A stretch of 51,172 nucleotides of DNA from JAVBME01 sp031552765. GTDB lineage: Bacteria; Bacillota; Negativicutes; Acidaminococcales; JAISLQ01. A program made the translations under genes and the position numbers. Shown one piece after another: positions 1 through 7,327 of the stretch. The stretch lies in the NCBI GenBank assembly GCA_031552765.1, contig JAVBME010000026.1, forward strand, positions 1-51,172, read 5' to 3'. The stretch's first letter is position 1. The number at the start of each line of letters is the position of its first letter. The notes under the pieces are model-generated. The model was not told where the DNA came from. It searched no databases and saw nothing but the letters and a program-made list of their open reading frames with translations.

Positions 1-64
1 CAGCCGTTTTAACGTTGTATTCCTGCAATATGAACCGTTTTTGCTCTTTGCTTAATCTGCTCAT
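1..64 (-). CDS. Transposase N-terminus (partial, IS256/mutator type suspected)
   Basis: Only the first 21 codons are in the window, running off the left edge. The ATG at 64-62 follows a good ribosome binding site (AAGGAAAGGTG, ending 6 bases upstream). The peptide begins MSRLSKEQKRFILQEYNVKT. A short N-terminus of this kind, with an 'EYNVKTAED'-like start, is familiar from clostridial IS256-type transposases, but 21 residues cannot prove it. The context supports a transposase: the frame reads away from a junction that cuts a tRNA gene. It could instead be an unrelated small protein. Confidence 0.4.
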   Translation of the reverse strand, partial: MSRLSKEQKRFILQEYNVKTA

Positions 65-140
65 TTCTATCACCTTTCCTTGTTTAAAGTTTACTAACTT
101 TTTTTCGGAAAGGCAAAAGCACAATTTATTTTACACTACC
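1..140 (-). mobile_element. IS256-like insertion sequence, right end only (partial)
   Basis: The start of a transposase-like reading frame (minus strand, from base 64) lies about 75 bases inside a boundary at about 138-140, where recognisable tRNA sequence begins abruptly. Read on the minus strand the boundary starts GGTAGTGTAAAATAAATTGT, which resembles terminal inverted repeats of IS256-family elements as I remember them. The rest of the element lies outside the window, so the other end, the second inverted repeat and the target duplication cannot be seen. The family call is tentative; the presence of a junction inside a tRNA gene is the firmer observation. Confidence 0.5.
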
Positions 141-181
141 GGGGCAACCTCGTGGTGGTTCAAATCCACTCGACCGCACCA
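141..181 (+). pseudogene. tRNA-Leu 3' fragment, truncated by the insertion
   Basis: This is the 3' part of a tRNA: a short variable-arm hairpin (GGGG CAA CCTC), a T-stem/T-loop (GGTGG TTCAAAT CCACT) and the acceptor 3' strand CGACCGC followed by ACCA with encoded CCA. The long variable arm and the acceptor sequence match leucine tRNAs. The 5' acceptor strand (GCGGTCG), D-arm and anticodon arm are absent upstream, where IS-like sequence starts instead. The exact breakpoint is uncertain by a few bases. Confidence 0.7.
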
Positions 182-192
182 ATTTTATATTC

Positions 193-277
193 GCGGTTGT
201 GGCGGAACTGGCAGACGCACCATCTTGAGGGGGTGGCGGGGAGACTCGTGTGGGTTCAAATCCCACCAACCGCACCA
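193..277 (+). tRNA. tRNA-Leu(GAG)
   Basis: An 85-nt class II tRNA. The acceptor stem GCGGTTG pairs with CAACCGC. The anticodon stem CCATC/GGTGG encloses the loop TTGAGGG with anticodon GAG at 227-229. A long variable arm, a T-arm (TGGG TTCAAAT CCCA) and encoded CCA follow, with discriminator A at 274. It lies 11 bases downstream of the broken tRNA-Leu, so the two probably formed one tRNA operon. It decodes CUC/CUU and is the expected ligand of the T-box upstream of leuS in this same window. Confidence 0.95.
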
Positions 278-290
278 TGTAAGTAAAGAC

Positions 291-325
291 AAAACCACTC
301 GTGAAAAACGAGTGGTTTTCTTATA
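291..325. terminator. Bidirectional intrinsic terminator
   Basis: A perfect 12-bp stem (AAAACCACTCGT / ACGAGTGGTTTT) with a 5-nt loop, followed by a T-rich run. It sits between tRNA-Leu(GAG) and the convergent 3' end of the M20D amidohydrolase gene and can serve both. Confidence 0.9.
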
Positions 326-331
326 CCTATA

Positions 332-1498
332 TTACTTTTTATTATTCAATACAAGTTGGGTGAGGACTTTGACGCCGGTAATGATAGATGCTTCATCGAA
401 GATTATTTGTGGGTTGTGAAGGGCCAGTTTTGATGCGGGCTGATCGTTTCCCGTACCCAGGCGAAACAGGCAGCCGGGGTATTTTTCCAGGTAAAAGGAA
501 AAATCTTCAGACCCCATGGAGGGCATTGTTAGGTAATGTATCTTATCACCGCCCAAGGTCTGGTTGGCTGCCGCTATTACCTCTTCTACAAGGTTTCCGT
601 TGTTTTGCAGGGGCGGCGTACCGGCTTGGTAGTTTATTTTGGCGTTTCCCTTCAAGGCCTTTGCGGTATTTACTGTTATGCGTTCGATGCTTTCGGCGAG
701 TATTTTTCTTGTTTCTGCCGTTAGTGAACGGGCCGTGCCTTCTAAAAGCACTTTGCCGGCGATAATATTGCGCGCCTGGCCGCCGGATATTTTTCCGAAA
801 CTCAGTACAGCGGAATCTACCGGCGCTATTTCTCTTGCCACTACTGTTTGCAATGCTGATATTACGTGTGCGGCTATGACTATAGCGTCTATTGAGCGGT
901 GGGGATGGGCGCCGTGTCCGGCTTGGCCGGTTATTTCAATATCCACGCTGTCGGAGCTGGCCATAAAAGCGTCTTTTTTCACGCCGATACAGCCGGCAGG
1001 AATGTCCGGCCAGGTATGCAGGGCAAAAATCTTTTCGATATCCAGGCCGCCAAGCAGCCCTTCAGACAAAAGGCTTTGGGCGCCGCCGAGCGTTTCTTCT
1101 GCCGGCTGGAAGATAAATACTACATCAGAAGAAAGTTTATCTTTATTTTCCGCTAAAACTTTGGCGCAGCCTAGCAGGACTGTAGTGTGTATATCATGGC
1201 CGCAGCTATGGCAGGCGCCGGCGTTTTGGGAGCTAAAAGAAAGACCCGAATCTTCCTCCATAGGCAGGGCGTCCATATCTGCGCGCAGGGCTATAGCGCC
1301 TTGGCCGCCGCTTTTTAATACGGCCACCAGCCCCATGCTGTTTTTCGCTATTTTTACTTCCAGTGGCAAGTCTTTTAAAAAGCGCAAAATAATTTCGCGG
1401 GTATTTTTTTCCTGGCCGGAAAGTTCTGGATTGGCATGCAGTTCGCGCCGCACAGCCAGCAACTCTTTTTCTACTTCCGGCAAGTTTGCCATAAGCAT
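332..1498 (-). CDS. M20D-family amidohydrolase (N-acyl-amino-acid / IAA-amide hydrolase type)
   Basis: A 388-residue zinc-dependent amidohydrolase of the M20 peptidase superfamily, subfamily D, which cleaves amide bonds of N-acylated amino acids or related small amides in the cytosol. Visible motifs are LRADMDALPM (71-80), CHSCGHDIH with metal-binding Cys/His (96-104), QPAEE (131-135) and GSEDFSFYLEKYPG near the C-terminus; the length is normal for the family. The start ATG at 1498 has AAAGGAG about 7 bases upstream. It is the third gene of a minus-strand operon, 28 bases after the CitMHS carrier, behind a creatininase-family gene and opposite a divergent GntR regulator. I infer that it processes a substrate imported or opened by its two neighbours. 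The true substrate cannot be read from sequence. Confidence 0.9.
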   Translation of the reverse strand: MLMANLPEVEKELLAVRRELHANPELSGQEKNTREIILRFLKDLPLEVKIAKNSMGLVAVLKSGGQGAIALRADMDALPMEEDSGLSFSSQNAGACHSCGHDIHTTVLLGCAKVLAENKDKLSSDVVFIFQPAEETLGGAQSLLSEGLLGGLDIEKIFALHTWPDIPAGCIGVKKDAFMASSDSVDIEITGQAGHGAHPHRSIDAIVIAAHVISALQTVVAREIAPVDSAVLSFGKISGGQARNIIAGKVLLEGTARSLTAETRKILAESIERITVNTAKALKGNAKINYQAGTPPLQNNGNLVEEVIAAANQTLGGDKIHYLTMPSMGSEDFSFYLEKYPGCLFRLGTGNDQPASKLALHNPQIIFDEASIITGVKVLTQLVLNNKK

Positions 1499-1526
1499 GA
1501 TTTATGCTCCTTTCACAAATGTCCGG

Positions 1527-2822
1527 TCAAAAAGTAAGCGCCCCGGTCAGGTAACAGACTGCCGTCATAATGAGGGTAGTGCCAAACGCCCAGAAAAACA
1601 TGAATTTTTGATGTTCGACCAGGTTGACCTTGGATACGCTTATGAGTACGAGCGTAGCGGCAGCCAGCGGGCTGAGCGGAAAGCCGGTAGTCATTTGCCC
1701 GAGAATGGCGGCGCGGCCGATAAGTACAGGGTCTATCCCGAGTCCACTGGCCATTTCATAGACTACAGGCAGGACGCCAAAGTAATAAGCGTCTGTTGGG
1801 AAAACAAGACTGAGCGGCATGCCGGTCACCGCTACGGCCAGGGGCAAAAAACTGCCCATATGCTGCGGTATGAGCGAAACCATGGATTTGGCCATTTCCG
1901 CAATCATTTTAGTGTCCGACAATATGCCGGTAAAGCAGCCGGCCGAAAAAATAAGCGTTACGATCATTACTACTTCGGGCGCGTAGCTTTGCAGGCGTTT
2001 TTTCTGATCCTCAAGGTTGGGATAATTAACAGTCACGGCGATGCCGAAACCGAGGACGAAAATAATAGCCATAGGCATTACTTCACATAAGAGAGTCGCT
2101 ATGAGCACGATAGTCAAAATAAGGTTGAACCAAAATAGGTTTTCTCTTTTTATATGCTCTTCGCCGCCAAAACCTTCAAATTTGTGCTCGAGATGGTCAA
2201 GGTCTACTTTGCCCAGGCGGGCACGCTCTTTTTTACCTATATAGTAGCAGGCGAACAGTACCCACGCTATGCCGACCAGCATAGCCGGTATTATCGGGTT
2301 GAATACTGTGGCGGAATCCTTGTGCAGTATAGCCATTACCCTGGTGGTAGGGCCGCTCCAGGGCAGCGGGTTCATCACGCCGGCCGCCATGCCGACGGCA
2401 AACGGGAGAACCAGAGGGTTCATGCCCAGCCTTTGCGTTATCGGGTACATGGCTGACACAGATATGATAAAAGTGGTCGTGCCGTCGCCGTCCAGTGAGA
2501 CCAGCATAGCCAAAAGCGCCGCGCCGATAGTGACTTTTACCGGGTCGCCTTTGACGAAACGTAGTATCCTGTTAACTAAAGGGTCAAACATGCCGGCGTC
2601 TATCATAATGCCGAAATATAAGACGGCAAAGATGGGTATCATTGCCGAAGGGGTCACCTTCAAAATACCTGCGATCATCATTTTACCGATACCAAAGCCA
2701 AAACCGCCGATAACGGCCGCTATGGACGGGATGAGTATGAGCGCCGCCTGTATGGATAATTTACGCGTCATGGTTACATAAAGGAATACCGCTATAGTGC
2801 CAAACCCTAATAGTGCCAGCAT
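1527..2822 (-). CDS. CitMHS-family carboxylate transporter
   Basis: A very hydrophobic protein of about 431 residues with roughly a dozen membrane segments, matching the CitMHS family (Bacillus CitM/CitH type, metal-citrate:proton symport). A SLDGDGTTTF stretch lies near residue 111 and a GMAAGVMNPLPWSGPTTR stretch at about 145-165. An upstream in-frame GTG at 2828 touches the GGGGG ribosome binding site; the ATG at 2822 has 7-base spacing and is preferred. It sits between the creatininase-family gene (18 bases upstream) and the M20D hydrolase. The family transports citrate-like acids with divalent cations, but the amidohydrolase neighbours suggest an amide-bearing carboxylate here; that part is inference. 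Confidence 0.85.
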   Translation of the reverse strand: MLALLGFGTIAVFLYVTMTRKLSIQAALILIPSIAAVIGGFGFGIGKMMIAGILKVTPSAMIPIFAVLYFGIMIDAGMFDPLVNRILRFVKGDPVKVTIGAALLAMLVSLDGDGTTTFIISVSAMYPITQRLGMNPLVLPFAVGMAAGVMNPLPWSGPTTRVMAILHKDSATVFNPIIPAMLVGIAWVLFACYYIGKKERARLGKVDLDHLEHKFEGFGGEEHIKRENLFWFNLILTIVLIATLLCEVMPMAIIFVLGFGIAVTVNYPNLEDQKKRLQSYAPEVVMIVTLIFSAGCFTGILSDTKMIAEMAKSMVSLIPQHMGSFLPLAVAVTGMPLSLVFPTDAYYFGVLPVVYEMASGLGIDPVLIGRAAILGQMTTGFPLSPLAAATLVLISVSKVNLVEHQKFMFFWAFGTTLIMTAVCYLTGALTF

Positions 2823-2840
2823 ATCCACACCCCCAAAGAA

Positions 2841-3623
2841 TTATTTCACAGTTTTAGTCTTAGCCAGTTTCCTGACGACTTCCGAGCATACTTCTATCAA
2901 ATGGGTTACTATTTTTTCGCCGCGTTCTTTCGATGCTTTGAGCGGACTACCCATGACGCCCTGTGCGCTTATCTCATTCATGTCAAGGTAAAGATTCATC
3001 GGGGCCCCGTTTATTTCGCTCTTTTTTAGCCCGGCTACAGGAAATTCTCCCCACTGTTTTAGGCTGCCCAGTTCGCCCAAAAGATCCATGCGCATCATTT
3101 CGGGGTGCAGGTAGCTCATGACCGAAGTCAAAGGTTCGGCGCCATGGCCTGACGGGTCGGGCGTCTCTTGGTATACATCTTTTTTAAATTCCGGCGTCAA
3201 TGCTTGCCAAAGGTCTATAGATACAGGAGTTATTTTTTTGTCGCGTTTTATTTTTCTTGCCACGTCTTCAATGGTAGGAACATTGCCAGCGTGGCCGTTC
3301 AGAAAGAACAACTTGGTTATACCATGTTCGATAAGGCTTTCGGCGACATCGGTGATCAAGGCGTTGACTGTTTGCGGTTGCAGCGAAATAGTGCCGGGGA
3401 AGGGGCGGAAGTATTCCGAACAGCCGAATGGGATGACTGGGATAACATATCCCTCAGTATTTTCCGCAACCTTATTGGCAATGTACTCTGCCGCCAAATA
3501 ATCGCCGTTGATAGACTGCGGGCCGTGTTGTTCCATAGACCCCATGGGAATGATTATTACCGGGTCATTTTTAAAAACTGTCTCAATTTCTTTCCAGGTC
3601 ATCAAATGCAGCGCTTTTTTCAT
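2841..3623 (-). CDS. Creatininase-family amidohydrolase
   Basis: A 260-residue cytosolic metal-dependent amidohydrolase of the creatininase superfamily. Metal-ligand motifs are PMGSMEQHGPQ (26-36; Glu31, His33), NGDYLAAE (39-46; Asp41), FLNGHAGN (107-114; His111) and SGHGAEPLTS (158-167; Glu163). The NGHxGN form, rather than NGHYEN of true creatininase, places it in the broader family that includes MftE/ArfB-like amidases, so creatinine is not a safe substrate. The start ATG at 3623 has a GGAGGG site. It is the first gene of the operon with the CitMHS carrier and the M20D hydrolase. Its promoter faces the divergent GntR gene and overlaps a palindromic operator candidate. Confidence 0.88.
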   Translation of the reverse strand: MKKALHLMTWKEIETVFKNDPVIIIPMGSMEQHGPQSINGDYLAAEYIANKVAENTEGYVIPVIPFGCSEYFRPFPGTISLQPQTVNALITDVAESLIEHGITKLFFLNGHAGNVPTIEDVARKIKRDKKITPVSIDLWQALTPEFKKDVYQETPDPSGHGAEPLTSVMSYLHPEMMRMDLLGELGSLKQWGEFPVAGLKKSEINGAPMNLYLDMNEISAQGVMGSPLKASKERGEKIVTHLIEVCSEVVRKLAKTKTVK

Positions 3624-3639
3624 GAGATAAACCCTCCTT

Positions 3640-3671
3640 AATTATTATAATGTTATAATGTTATAATAATT
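3640..3671. promoter_or_regulatory. Palindromic operator candidate for the GntR/UTRA regulator
   Basis: A perfect 11-bp inverted repeat (AATTATTATAA / TTATAATAATT) flanks a 10-base centre TGTTATAATG, itself holding the palindrome TTATAA. The same stretch can be read as three tandem TTATAATR units. It lies in the divergent intergenic region, directly upstream of the creatininase-family gene, where bound repressor would cover the -10 region. The assignment to this regulator is inferred from position. Confidence 0.6.
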
Positions 3672-3692
3672 ATATTTTGACTAAATTGTCAA
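3663..3692 (-). promoter_or_regulatory. Promoter for the creatininase-CitMHS-M20D operon
   Basis: On the minus strand a consensus TTGACA -35 lies at 3692-3687. The AT-rich candidate -10 TATTAT is at 3668-3663 with 18-base spacing, inside the palindromic operator. The transcript would start within or just after the inverted repeat, a normal arrangement for repression. Confidence 0.5.
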
Positions 3693-3734
3693 GAATTTTC
3701 AGAAATATATTTTCGAGAAAAAAAGCAGTTACTC

Positions 3735-3743
3735 TGGTATAAT
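3735..3743 (+). promoter_or_regulatory. Extended -10 promoter of the GntR gene
   Basis: TGGTATAAT is an extended -10 element (TGnTATAAT) with no clear -35. Transcription would begin near base 3750, after the first in-frame ATG at 3746. This argues that translation starts further downstream at 3782. Confidence 0.6.
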
Positions 3744-3781
3744 ATATGCAAAATATCCTGAAATGGGGAATGGCAGATCTT

Positions 3782-4507
3782 ATGAAAGAATCTTTGACTT
3801 TGTCGATTTACAAAGATTTATATGAAAAAATAAAAAGCCGTTACTATAAAACTAACCAACAGATACCTACAGAAACAGAACTGGCAGAGTCATACCGTGT
3901 GAGTAAAGCGCCCGTGAGGCAGGCTTTAGGCAAACTGGAACATGATGGTCTTGTCCTACGAAAAGCCGGTAAAGGGACTTTTGTGTCACCGGTGATACGA
4001 AAAGACCAGTTCAACTATCTGGGCGGCTTTGGCACTTCTTTTGCCAAATATGAAAAACAGATACACTGTGAATTGGTCGAGCTTAAAGAAGTAATGCCAA
4101 AAGAATCTGTGGTGAAGAACCTGCGCCTAAAGGATAGCAGGCAGGTTGTCCTGATTTCCCGCATACGTTTTGTAAATAAAAAACCGGTGTTTTTTCTTAA
4201 TCATTATGTGCCAACTTTGCCGCTTGAGACATTCCGCACCGAAAAGACCATAGAAAATATGCGCGGCTTTTTGCAGCGGCAAGGGGTGGAAATGGCACAT
4301 GTAACTGAGAAAATACGCGCTGTTGTCGCAGATGTATATTTGAGCCATCACTTTAAAATAAATGAGGGGGCTCCCTTGTTGAAAATTTTCCGTACTACTT
4401 TTAATAGAGATTACCAGCCGGTCGTTTATGAAGAATATTATGTCTTGTCGGAAGAATGGCCTTATGAAGTGCAATTTGACGCCAATGAAGAAGAAAACGG
4501 CGTATGA
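3782..4507 (+). CDS. GntR-family transcriptional regulator, HutC/UTRA type
   Basis: A DNA-binding repressor of the GntR superfamily: winged helix-turn-helix at about residues 8-70 (ETELAESYRVSKAPVRQALG, KAGKGTFVSP) and a C-terminal UTRA ligand-binding domain. An ATG at 3746 is in frame but overlaps the predicted -10/transcription start. The ATG at 3782 gives a 241-residue protein beginning with the standard LSIYKDLYEKIK helix, with GGGG 13 bases upstream. It is divergent from the creatininase-CitMHS-M20D operon and probably controls that operon and itself. The ligand may be the imported acid or a breakdown product; this is inference. Confidence 0.88.
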   Translation: MKESLTLSIYKDLYEKIKSRYYKTNQQIPTETELAESYRVSKAPVRQALGKLEHDGLVLRKAGKGTFVSPVIRKDQFNYLGGFGTSFAKYEKQIHCELVELKEVMPKESVVKNLRLKDSRQVVLISRIRFVNKKPVFFLNHYVPTLPLETFRTEKTIENMRGFLQRQGVEMAHVTEKIRAVVADVYLSHHFKINEGAPLLKIFRTTFNRDYQPVVYEEYYVLSEEWPYEVQFDANEEENGV

Positions 4508-4716
4508 AGAGCAAAACACGCTGCTGAATTGACGTTGTTTTTCCTTTGTGTTATTATAACAAAGCACGTTTCGTGCGTAAAAATTCGTTATAAGTGTGAA
4601 TTTAAGGCCCGGATTTATTCATTTTTTGTTTGCTGACCATTGTTAGACGTCGCCGGTATCCGGCATTTTTATTTTGCTGCCGCATCAGTTAAAATACCGA
4701 TAAAGGAGGGGTTGGC

Positions 4717-4920
4717 ATGCGGGATAAAAAACCGGAGTTTCTCATAGTGGTGGGCGCGGTTTGTTTTGCGCTCGGTTCTATTGCGCCTAACGGCGTGAAC
4801 ATTTTCAATTATGCTGAGATCATTGGCCTTTACAACCTTATTGTTACAGCTATGCAAGGTTTTGGCCTGGGCATATTGATAGTTGGCGCAGTACGGTTTT
4901 TCAAAGCCCAAAAAGCATAA
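4717..4920 (+). CDS. Small two-helix membrane protein, unknown function
   Basis: A 67-residue protein with two hydrophobic segments (about residues 8-24 and 38-60) and a basic tail FFKAQKA. The start ATG has a very strong ribosome binding site (AAAGGAGGGG, 6 bases upstream), and an intrinsic terminator follows 30 bases after the stop, so this looks like a genuine single-gene unit. I do not recognise a family. An overlapping reading frame on the other strand has no such signals. Confidence 0.65.
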   Translation: MRDKKPEFLIVVGAVCFALGSIAPNGVNIFNYAEIIGLYNLIVTAMQGFGLGILIVGAVRFFKAQKA

Positions 4921-4950
4921 GGCAAAACTAGACAAATATGCATATAAGAC

Positions 4951-4985
4951 AAAAACCCGGCTGCGAAACAGTCGGATTTTTTGTT
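4951..4985 (+). terminator. Intrinsic terminator after the small membrane protein
   Basis: The stem AACCCGGCTG / CAGTCGGATT (one mismatch, one G-T pair) with a CGAAA loop is followed by a T-rich tail. Confidence 0.8.
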
Positions 4986-5120
4986 GTTATCTACTAACTA
5001 TGGTTTTTTTAGACATAATACATATAAGGACTGCCCATGACTGATGAGCATTTGTTTGCATACGAAAATTTATTGGAAATAAAATTTTCTACAACCTTTG
5101 TTTTGAATATTGTTCTATGG

Positions 5121-5129
5121 TGTTATAAT
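5121..5129 (+). promoter_or_regulatory. Extended -10 promoter of the hybrid two-component gene
   Basis: TGTTATAAT fits the extended -10 pattern TGnTATAAT. The transcript would begin near 5136, ruling out the upstream TTG at 5110 and supporting a start at 5152 or 5170. Confidence 0.55.
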
Positions 5130-5169
5130 AATTTCAATCCGATTCTGTAAAATGGAGGCAGCAAGTATA

Positions 5170-6438
5170 GTGGCGAAAGGCTATGATTTTTCCAAAGTAT
5201 TGTTGGATATTTGTTCGTTGGTAAATATGCTGGCAGCGGAAAAGCGGTTGCATTTTAATGCGCAGATGCCGAAACGGATTCTGTGCTGTCCGGCGTGTGA
5301 AGAGGAGCGGTTGCGGCAGATACTGCTCAATGTTTTCCTGCATGTCATAACCTATACTGATAAAGGCGATGTGTCGCTTGAGGTAGAACGGATAGCCAGG
5401 GAAAAAGAAGATATTTTGGTTTTTACTTTTAGCGCTGAGCATATAGACCTGGAAAGAATAGAACAAGACAAACTTTTTTCTTCTCTTGGCAATAATGACA
5501 GCCATAGTTTTGGACTGGATATAGCCTCGACGATAGCTGTATCGGCAGGCGGGAGTATCAGGGCACGCCAGGAGAAGATATTTTTACACTTGCCGATCGT
5601 CCATGTCGCTGATTGCGAAGCGGGAGAACTGGACAGGTTTTTTTTGTCGGATGATATAAAGATACTGATTGTTGACGATAAGGAAATAAACCTCTTTCTC
5701 CTTCAGGAAAGCGTCAAACAACTAGGGATATATGCCGATATTGTGGACAGCGGCCGGGGCTGCTTAAATAAATTGGCAAGCGGCGACAGGTATGATATTA
5801 TTTTTATGGATTATATGATGCCGGAACTGGACGGAGTGGAGACAACTAGGCTGATCCGCATGTCAGGTGAAGACAGTGTGAAAAACATCCCTATTATTGC
5901 CATAACTGCTGATGACAGCGAAGAAGACCGGGAAAAATTTCTGGCCGCCGGCATGGACGACTGTCTCTTTAAGCCGGTAAGCCGCTACCAAATTGCTGAT
6001 GTATTGGAAAAATGGCTGCCGGAAAACAAACGCCAGGCTACCCAAAACAAAGAACTTTGCCTTGCTTGGCGGGAATTTTTCTCTTTACAGGATCTTGTCT
6101 GTCTGGACAGCCGCAAAGGCCTGGCTAATAGCGGCGGTTTTGTGCCGGGCTATATCCTGTTATTGAAAAATTTTCTTGTCTATGCGCCGGAATTGAGTTA
6201 TTATCTGGAATATCTGGCTAGCAAAGAAGATTTTACACTGCTTTTATATGTTATCGAAGATTGCCAAAGGATATTTGCCAAGCTGGTAGTTCCCGATCTG
6301 GCCAATAAGGCGGGAAAGGTACGTAAGAGCCTTTTGACCGGGGAACTGGACGGTATAGTGGAAAAGGTGGAACTATTTTGCGTAAGGTTGGAAAACTTCG
6401 CGGAAGAACTGGCGGAAACGCTGGATTTTAAAATGTGA
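5170..6438 (+). CDS. Degenerate hybrid sensor protein: ATPase remnant, intact receiver, HPt-like tail
   Basis: About 422 residues. Near 46-63 there is an N-box-like stretch (ERLRQILLNVFLHVITYT) as in histidine kinases, but the key Asn of the usual SNAIKFT motif is replaced. The later FGLDIASTIAVSAGG region lacks full glycine boxes, and no phospho-accepting H-box precedes it. A receiver domain (about 163-285) looks functional: DD at 169-170, Asp214 in FMDYMMP, Thr246, Lys268. The C-terminal helical part resembles an HPt domain but lacks the usual HxxKG histidine. I prefer the GTG start at 5170, with GGAGG 11 bases upstream; ATG at 5152 is an alternative. It was probably derived from a hybrid kinase and now acts as a phospho-receiver scaffold. 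Confidence 0.75.
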   Translation: MAKGYDFSKVLLDICSLVNMLAAEKRLHFNAQMPKRILCCPACEEERLRQILLNVFLHVITYTDKGDVSLEVERIAREKEDILVFTFSAEHIDLERIEQDKLFSSLGNNDSHSFGLDIASTIAVSAGGSIRARQEKIFLHLPIVHVADCEAGELDRFFLSDDIKILIVDDKEINLFLLQESVKQLGIYADIVDSGRGCLNKLASGDRYDIIFMDYMMPELDGVETTRLIRMSGEDSVKNIPIIAITADDSEEDREKFLAAGMDDCLFKPVSRYQIADVLEKWLPENKRQATQNKELCLAWREFFSLQDLVCLDSRKGLANSGGFVPGYILLLKNFLVYAPELSYYLEYLASKEDFTLLLYVIEDCQRIFAKLVVPDLANKAGKVRKSLLTGELDGIVEKVELFCVRLENFAEELAETLDFKM

Positions 6439-6462
6439 AATAAAGAAAGAGGGGTATCCTAA

Positions 6463-7317
6463 TTGCTGAAAAATAGATTTGCGGTAATACTGACTGTTTT
6501 CCTCTTTTCCCTGTCGCTGGGCGGCTGCCTGTCAGCAAAACCGGTCTTGGGAGTGCTGGACAAAGAGAAGGTAGCCAAGGAAAGCAAGGAGTATAAAAAA
6601 ATAAGTACGCTTAGAGAGGAAATAAGCCTGCTGGACGCCGCATTGGCGGAAAAGCGCCAGGAGTTTGCTTTGCAGTTAAAAGATAAGGAAGTCGCGGCAA
6701 ATAAACGCATGCAAGACGAATGGTCCGCGAAGATGCAGGACAAGCAAAATGCTCTCAATCAAGATATTCAGAACAAGAACAAGGATTTTTTTGGGAGTAA
6801 AAATGTTGAAATGAAAAACTATGTGGACAGCGTGGAAAAAGAGTTAATGGAAAAAGAAGCGACGCTCAACAAGGAAGCGGTTGCTACTACCACCACCGCT
6901 GAGCGCCGTCTGGCGATCAATAAAGAGATTTCCTCATTAGAACAAGAGGCCAGAAATAAAGTGACGGCCAAAAAAGAAGCTATCCAAAAAGAAATAGACG
7001 CTAAAGTTGCCGGCGACCAGCAGCAGGCCAGACAAGAGTTAGATAGTTATGGAGCGTCTTTGCGTGAAGAGCTTTTTGTGGCGGAGCGGGGAAAAAGCCA
7101 AAAATATATGGAAGAGCTGTTTGGCGAAGACCAGAAAAAATTGAATGAAAAGCAAAACGCACTGGAAGCGGCACTGAAAGCTTTTAATGACAAAGTAAAC
7201 AAAGCGGTCGAGAAGATTGCCAAGGAGAAGAAGCTGGAAACAGTGTTCGGCGCTTATGCGGTCAATGTAAAAGCGCTTGATATTACGGTAGAAGTGATGA
7301 AAGAGCTGGATAAATAA
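6463..7317 (+). CDS. OmpH/Skp-like lipoprotein
   Basis: A 284-residue exported protein with a lipobox (SLGGC, lipidated Cys22) after a hydrophobic signal. Most of the mature part is highly charged predicted coiled coil (about 30-250). A C-terminal segment, VDKVNKAVEKIAKEKKLETVF...VDITVEVMKEL-like, is typical of the OmpH/Skp chaperone family that escorts outer-membrane proteins. Skp is usually about 160 residues and soluble, so this is longer and membrane anchored. The start is TTG at 6463 with AGAGGGG about 8 bases upstream. It follows the hybrid sensor gene by 24 bases and may share its transcript. A role in the periplasm of a diderm cell is inferred. Confidence 0.75.
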   Translation: MLKNRFAVILTVFLFSLSLGGCLSAKPVLGVLDKEKVAKESKEYKKISTLREEISLLDAALAEKRQEFALQLKDKEVAANKRMQDEWSAKMQDKQNALNQDIQNKNKDFFGSKNVEMKNYVDSVEKELMEKEATLNKEAVATTTTAERRLAINKEISSLEQEARNKVTAKKEAIQKEIDAKVAGDQQQARQELDSYGASLREELFVAERGKSQKYMEELFGEDQKKLNEKQNALEAALKAFNDKVNKAVEKIAKEKKLETVFGAYAVNVKALDITVEVMKELDK

Positions 7318-7327
7318 AAAGCTAACT

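Noticed and set aside
15..419. A plus-strand reading frame of 134 codons across the left edge.
   Set aside because: It runs through the tRNA-Leu gene, the tRNA fragment and a terminator, with no ribosome binding site; it is a chance frame.
639..2090. A 483-codon plus-strand frame opposite the M20D and CitMHS genes.
   Set aside because: It is the antisense shadow of two well-conserved genes, spans their junction and has no domain or start signal.
2841..3623. Annotating the creatininase-family gene as creatininase itself.
   Set aside because: The metal-site motif is NGHAGN, not NGHYEN, and no creatinine pathway genes are nearby; a family-level name is safer.
4669..4935. A minus-strand 88-codon frame covering the small two-helix membrane protein gene.
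   Set aside because: The plus-strand gene has an excellent ribosome binding site and a terminator; the minus frame has neither.
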